Source: Chloroflexota bacterium (lineage in GTDB: Bacteria; Chloroflexota; Anaerolineae; UBA1429). Taken from it: DNA of 51,644 nucleotides. The stretch is taken from positions 1 to 51,644 of the forward strand of contig JAAYAW010000041.1 in assembly GCA_012719135.1 (NCBI GenBank). Direction: 5' to 3'. Both the position numbers and the translations under genes were made by a program. This document shows positions 48,130 through 51,644 of this stretch, piece after piece (the stretch's first letter is position 1; each line of letters starts with the position of its first letter). Under the pieces are notes generated by a model, which worked only from the letters and a program-made list of their open reading frames with translations, was not told the origin of the DNA and did not search any database.

Positions 48130-48176
48130 GTGATGGCCCTCCTGCCTATCCTTCTGCCTGTGACGCAACCGCTCAC

Positions 48177-48205
48177 ATGCTAGGATTTTGGGGACCGTGC
48201 GTCAA
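48177..48205 (-). promoter_or_regulatory. Promoter of the second kinase/enolase-like module
   Basis: TTGACG (48200-48205) and TAGCAT (48177-48182) on the minus strand are 17 bp apart, giving a leader of about 40 nt to the GTG at 48129. Confidence 0.7.
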
Positions 48206-48326
48206 GGCGAATGCGCCGATTGTGTCCCAGATCAACGGAAAACTGGTGTCCTGCCGGATAAGAACGTTGCCGTACAGTCGTGAGGGTCGCTCCGGCCGAG
48301 GACGCCCACCGAGTATGGAGTAGCCC

Positions 48327-49049
48327 ATGAGCCCTGTGGACCTCAGCCTGCGCCTGCGACGGCTGACGACGCTGCTTGCCCTGCCGGCCGGCCTGCTGGT
48401 GACCCTCAGCGTTATCGGGCAGCTCCATCCCTACCTTTTCCCACAGGGGAGCCCCTGGCGCTTCTCGGCTTTCTCAACGTCGATTTCGAATCGAGCCTGC
48501 CCACGCTCTACTCGGTCCTCCTCCTGCTGGGATGCGCCGCGCTCCTGGCTCTCATCGCGGCGGCCGGGTGGCGCACGAGTGATCGGGATGCCTGGCACTG
48601 GGCAGGGCTCGCCGCCGGGTTCGCGGTGATGGCCGGAGAGGAGTTCTTTGCTCTTCACGAGATGCTCTCGGAGCCTGTCAGGCGGCTCCTAGGGCTGCAG
48701 AGGGCCGGCCTGCTGTACTTTTCCTGGGTGATCGCCGGCGTCACGCTGATCGCCCTGCTGGGGTGCTCTACTGGGGTTTTCTGAGGCGGCTTGCACCGCG
48801 TACCCGAGCGCGCCTTCTCGTGGCCGCAGCCGTCTGTCTGAGCGGGGCGCTCGGCATCGAGTCGATCGGTGGACGACGGGCGAGCCGCCTTGGAACGTGG
48901 GCGCTCGCGTATAGCCTGATCACCACCCTGAGGAGAGCCTCGAGATGGCCTGGGCGACACTCTGGGTACGGGCGTTGCTGATCCGCCTGGCCGCCCACCG
49001 GCCCCACATCATGCTGCGCATCGTCGTGGACGATCTCTGCCGCACGTGA
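48327..49049 (+). pseudogene. Frameshifted multipass membrane protein
   Basis: One gene broken into at least four frame pieces. The start MSPVDLSLRLRRLTTLLALPAG is in the first frame. A second frame continues LALLGFLNVDFESSLPTLY, then a helix-rich part and GEEFFALHEMLSEP. A third frame reads LYWGFLRRLAPRTRARLL to YSLITT. A fourth reads EESLEMAWATLWVRALL and ends at TGA 49047-49049. Together they make a ~235-residue protein with about five membrane helices. The conserved-looking EESLEM block is intact. It is recently dead, or the assembly carries indel errors here. Confidence 0.75.
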
Positions 49050-49055
49050 GGGGTA

Positions 49056-49841
49056 TCACAGCTCGGCGTGCGACCTTGAGAGCTGCGGGCCTGTGGCGAT
49101 CAGACTCAACTCTCCGGCGATCCGGCGTGCCCGCGTAAGCTCACCGGCCGGCACGGGGACCGTGAGGTGGAGTGGCGCCCCATAGGCTAGATACGGGCCG
49201 CTGCGTGACCTCAGGGTGATCACCAGCTGCGGACGGGGCGAGTCCTCCGAGAGCGCTACCTCCTGCAACTGGTTCAGTGGGGCGTCCCACGAGTAAAAGG
49301 TGCCGTGGAGCAGGATCCCGTGGCGCCCGATGAGGGCCTCCGGGCGCGCCATGGCGCGCCGCGCCATCAGATGCGGGATCCCCAGGGCCGCCGCCGCGAC
49401 GATCGCCAGCACACCCACCATGATCCCCACAAAGAGGGGCATGGCATCGCCCTGGCCCTCGGCGTGGCCGATCACCGTGAATACGGCCACCCATACGGCC
49501 CACCAGGCGAGGATGATCAGGAGCAAGCGGCGGTTCCGCTGTAATTGGGATTGCAGGTCGTTGGCCACCTGCCTGCCATGGAGCTCGCCGCCGTACTGCC
49601 AGCGCGCCAGCAAGTCCACCCCCTCGAGCATCCGGTCGACCGCGCGCGTCCGGGGCAACCGGACCGCGGCCGTGATGGCGCCCAGGATCAAGAGCATCAG
49701 GCCAAAGGCGCCCAGGGCATAGGCTCCGTCCATCCCGCGCATGCTCAGGGCCGCCGGGGCGATCATCAGGGCGAGGCCCGCCATGCCGACAAGGACGCCT
49801 ACAAGCAAGCCGCGCTCCTCTGGATTCCGCGTCGAGTCCAT
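49056..49841 (-). CDS. Hypothetical membrane protein
   Basis: A 261-residue protein with two N-terminal helices (GLLVGVLVGMAGLALMIAP and LGAFGLMLLILGAIT). A soluble basic stretch follows (ARWQYGGELHGRQVANDLQSQLQRNRR), then two more helices (LLLIILAWWAVWVAVFTVIG and PLFVGIMVGVLAIVAAAALG). The C-terminal ~80 residues are beta-rich (LHGTFYSWDAPLNQLQEVALSE, PQLVITLRSRSGPYLAYGA) and look like a PH-like or bPH-type cytoplasmic domain. The start is the ATG at 49841 after GGGGGGAT. No family can be named with confidence. It converges on the broken gene before it. Confidence 0.65.
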   Translation of the reverse strand: MDSTRNPEERGLLVGVLVGMAGLALMIAPAALSMRGMDGAYALGAFGLMLLILGAITAAVRLPRTRAVDRMLEGVDLLARWQYGGELHGRQVANDLQSQLQRNRRLLLIILAWWAVWVAVFTVIGHAEGQGDAMPLFVGIMVGVLAIVAAAALGIPHLMARRAMARPEALIGRHGILLHGTFYSWDAPLNQLQEVALSEDSPRPQLVITLRSRSGPYLAYGAPLHLTVPVPAGELTRARRIAGELSLIATGPQLSRSHAEL

Positions 49842-49964
49842 CGCTCTATCCCCCCGTAAGCGCCCCGAGGGGCGCAACACTACGGCCATCATAGCGTGCG
49901 GCAGCCCAGTTTACAAGGGCTTTCTGCGCGCCGCCGTCAGGATCGCCGGGTAACCGAGGGGTTT

Positions 49965-49993
49965 TTGACCGCCGCGGGCCGCGGTGCTACAAT
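49965..49993 (+). promoter_or_regulatory. tRNA-Glu promoter
   Basis: TTGACC (49965-49970) and TACAAT (49988-49993) are 17 bp apart, 14 bp before the tRNA 5' end. Confidence 0.8.
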
Positions 49994-50006
49994 CGTGCAG
50001 ATCCGT

Positions 50007-50082
50007 GCCCCCATCGTCTAGTGGCCTAGGACACAGCCCTTTCAAGGCTGCGACAGGGATTCGAATTCCCTTGGGGGTACCA
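50007..50082 (+). tRNA. tRNA-Glu (UUC)
   Basis: A 76-nt cloverleaf. The acceptor stem GCCCCCA pairs with TGGGGGT, the first pair being G-T. The anticodon arm has loop CTTTCAA, giving UUC for Glu. The T arm contains the TTCGAAT motif. A discriminator A and an encoded CCA (50080-50082) complete it. The D-arm and anticodon regions closely match known tRNA-Glu. Its own promoter lies just upstream. Confidence 0.95.
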
Positions 50083-50447
50083 TATGTATCGCTTTCTGGC
50101 GTCAGGGAGCTGGTAGCCACGCCGTCGTTGCCGGACAGATACAGACAAGCGCGTTCCGCCCGTAGATGCTTCACCGGAAGGTGAGTGGCCGCTCGCGGGC
50201 GGTTTGTCATTTCTCGGCCGATGCCAGCGCACGCCACCTCCTCTCCTCTTTTCGTTCGTCTGCCCATTCTGCGCCCCCCGCTCTGGCCCAGCGTGACATG
50301 TTTTTTTCTGAGAATGCCTTGCGAACCCCTTGTATAAGCGCACGCGATCTGCTACCATAAGAGCGCTTTGCCGCGCCCGTGACGTCCGCCCCTTTCGGCT
50401 GTGCTCCGTCAGTTGCTCGGCCGGCGCCCGCCGGCGGAGGAGTCACC
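50083..50447. other. Intergenic region after tRNA-Glu
   Basis: No gene is seen. A possible weak terminator near 50193-50206 (CCGCTC/GGGCGG, then GTTTG) may end the tRNA transcript. It also holds the beta-helix gene promoter at 50330-50358. Confidence 0.5.
50330..50358 (+). promoter_or_regulatory. Promoter of the beta-helix protein gene
   Basis: TTGTAT (50330-50335) and TACCAT (50353-50358) are 17 bp apart, about 90 bp before the ATG at 50448. Confidence 0.6.
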
Positions 50448-51644
50448 ATGGGAAACCGTGCTGCCCGCCTCGCTTCCACTCTCGTCCTCATCCTGTCCCT
50501 CACCCTCACAAGTCTGGTCCATCCCTTCTTTCCGGTGCGTTCAGATGCCAGCGTGCTCCGCGTGGACGCATCTTCTGAAGCACCAGCGCCCGACGGCGCC
50601 ACCTGGGCCACGGCCTACCCGTCGCTGCAGGCCGCGCTGGACGCGGCCTCCTCGGGCGATCAGATCTGGATCGCCGGCGGCATCTACCGGCCGGGAGCGC
50701 AAGCCGCGAGCACCTTTGCGGTGCCGGGGGGCGTCTCGCTCTACGGCGGTTTCGCGGGCGACGAGGCCACGCTCGCAGAGCGCGATCCCGATGCGCACGG
50801 CACCATCCTGAGCGGCGATATCGGCGGCGATGACGCGCAGATCGGGGGCGTCACGCAGTCGTTTGCCGACATCGTCGGCACCAACGCTCACCAGGTCGTG
50901 ACTGTATCGAGCGCTGCTGAGGTGGTGACCCTGGACGGCCTGATCATCACCGGCGGCGATGGCCTGAACGTCGCGAAGGAGGGCGCAGGCCTGGTGAGTA
51001 CCGCCAGCACCGTTCACCTGGCCGATGTGCTCTTTGTCGGAAACCAGGCCAGCAAGGGCGGCGCGCTGCGGGTTCAGGGCGGGTCTCTGCTGGCCGAGAG
51101 AACGCTGTTCAACGGGAACCGAGCCAACACGGCCGGCGGGGCGCTGTACAACAACGGCGCGGCGCTTTCCATCACGCGTTCGGTATTTGCCGAGAACCAG
51201 GGCAGTAACGGCGGGGCTGTAGCGACCTACGATGCGGGCACCACCCTTCTGGTCAACGTCGTACTCTGGAAGAACTCGGCCACAGCGAACGGCGGGGCGC
51301 TCTATGCCAGCAACAGCACCTTCACGCTCGTCAACGTCACGGTCGCAGACAACCAGGCGAGCACCCTGGGTGGGGGGCTATGCGCCCAGGCCGATACAGC
51401 CCGGTTCCACCTCTCCAACACGATTCTCTGGGGCAACACCTGTGCCGGTGGCCCGCAGATGAGCGCCTACGACACCTCCTCAACGGAATACAGCCTCATC
51501 CAGGGCAGCGGCCCCGAATGGAGCACGACGCTGGGATCGAACGGTGGTGGGAACCTGGCCACCGATCCCGCCTTTGCGAACGCCGCCGCGGGGAACTTGA
51601 GCCTGACGGCGGGCTCGCCTGCGATCGACGTGGGCCTGAACACC
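50448..51644 (+). CDS. Secreted right-handed beta-helix protein, N-terminal part
   Basis: The frame is open for 399 codons from ATG 50448 to the window edge, so the C-terminus is missing. GGAGGAG lies 5 nt upstream. Residues 1-~30 are a Sec signal peptide (LASTLVLILSLTLTSLV). The mature part has TWATAYPSLQAALDAASSGDQIWIAGGIYRPG, typical of bacterial polymorphic-outer-membrane-like and choice-of-anchor proteins. Repeats of about 22-27 residues follow, such as NQASKGGALRVQGGSL, NRANTAGGALYNNGAAL and NQGSNGGAVATYDAGTTL, which form beta-helix turns. TDPAFANAAAGNLSLTAGSPAIDVG is a frequent end-of-repeat block. A surface adhesin or polysaccharide-related role is likely. Confidence 0.85.
   Translation, partial: MGNRAARLASTLVLILSLTLTSLVHPFFPVRSDASVLRVDASSEAPAPDGATWATAYPSLQAALDAASSGDQIWIAGGIYRPGAQAASTFAVPGGVSLYGGFAGDEATLAERDPDAHGTILSGDIGGDDAQIGGVTQSFADIVGTNAHQVVTVSSAAEVVTLDGLIITGGDGLNVAKEGAGLVSTASTVHLADVLFVGNQASKGGALRVQGGSLLAERTLFNGNRANTAGGALYNNGAALSITRSVFAENQGSNGGAVATYDAGTTLLVNVVLWKNSATANGGALYASNSTFTLVNVTVADNQASTLGGGLCAQADTARFHLSNTILWGNTCAGGPQMSAYDTSSTEYSLIQGSGPEWSTTLGSNGGGNLATDPAFANAAAGNLSLTAGSPAIDVGLNT

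Overview
The window is GC-rich, densely coded bacterial chromosome. The gene style (stand-alone glycosyltransferases, compact RNB exonuclease, MetRS with a KFSSS signature loop, clean TTGACN-17-TANNNT promoters, beta-helix surface protein, Arg-rich zincins with an LGN-type leader) fits a free-living or environmental Chloroflexota, probably Anaerolineae-like. That placement is inferred from protein character, not from a marker-gene comparison.

Layout. 1-10.1 kb: the GroEL C-terminus, a GT-C membrane glycosyltransferase, metG with its promoter and a 229-nt leader, an rmlD/GT2/GT2 cell-surface sugar operon, a nitroreductase and two GT4 glycosyltransferases. 10.2-17.7 kb: an RRM RNA-binding protein behind a leader terminator, then a LacI regulator with a palindromic operator over its own promoter. 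The regulator leads a sugar operon ordered isomerase-1, PfkB-1, class II aldolase, isomerase-2, PfkB-2. 17.7-23.9 kb: creatininase-family hydrolase, RNB ribonuclease and a complete polar amino-acid ABC transporter. 23.9-28.1 kb: a Zn-ribbon protein, a lipoprotein SNase, and glycerate 2-kinase with an enolase-like protein. 28.2-33.6 kb: an accessory operon with two paralogous proteins combining a peptidoglycan-binding domain and a zincin motif, plus two unknown proteins. 33.7-36.5 kb: a membrane-protein gene whose 3' end recurs 2 kb later, bracketing an inserted aldo/keto reductase module with one intact and one decayed copy. 36.5-44.5 kb: PepF, GT4, amidase, MtnA, RfbC, a DUF362 protein and a methyltransferase. 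44.6-51.6 kb: a second glycerate kinase/enolase-like pair with a small secretion-type ATPase, a broken membrane-protein gene, tRNA-Glu and the start of a beta-helix protein.

How it fits together. The recurring theme is paralogous pairs: two isomerase/kinase pairs, two enolase-like/glycerate-kinase pairs, two zincins, two aldo/keto reductases (one dead) and two copies of a membrane-protein tail. Isomerase, PfkB kinase and class II aldolase form a logical ketose-phosphate catabolic route under LacI control. Glycerate kinase could feed 2-phosphoglycerate to an enolase-like protein. However, both enolase-like proteins lack several canonical catalytic residues, so the reaction may not be ordinary dehydration to PEP. 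RmlD and RfbC supply dTDP-rhamnose for the glycosyltransferases.

Best candidates for something undescribed are the zincin operon (28.2-33.6 kb) and the duplicated enolase-like/glycerate-kinase module. All family names come from reading motifs by eye; no database search was run.
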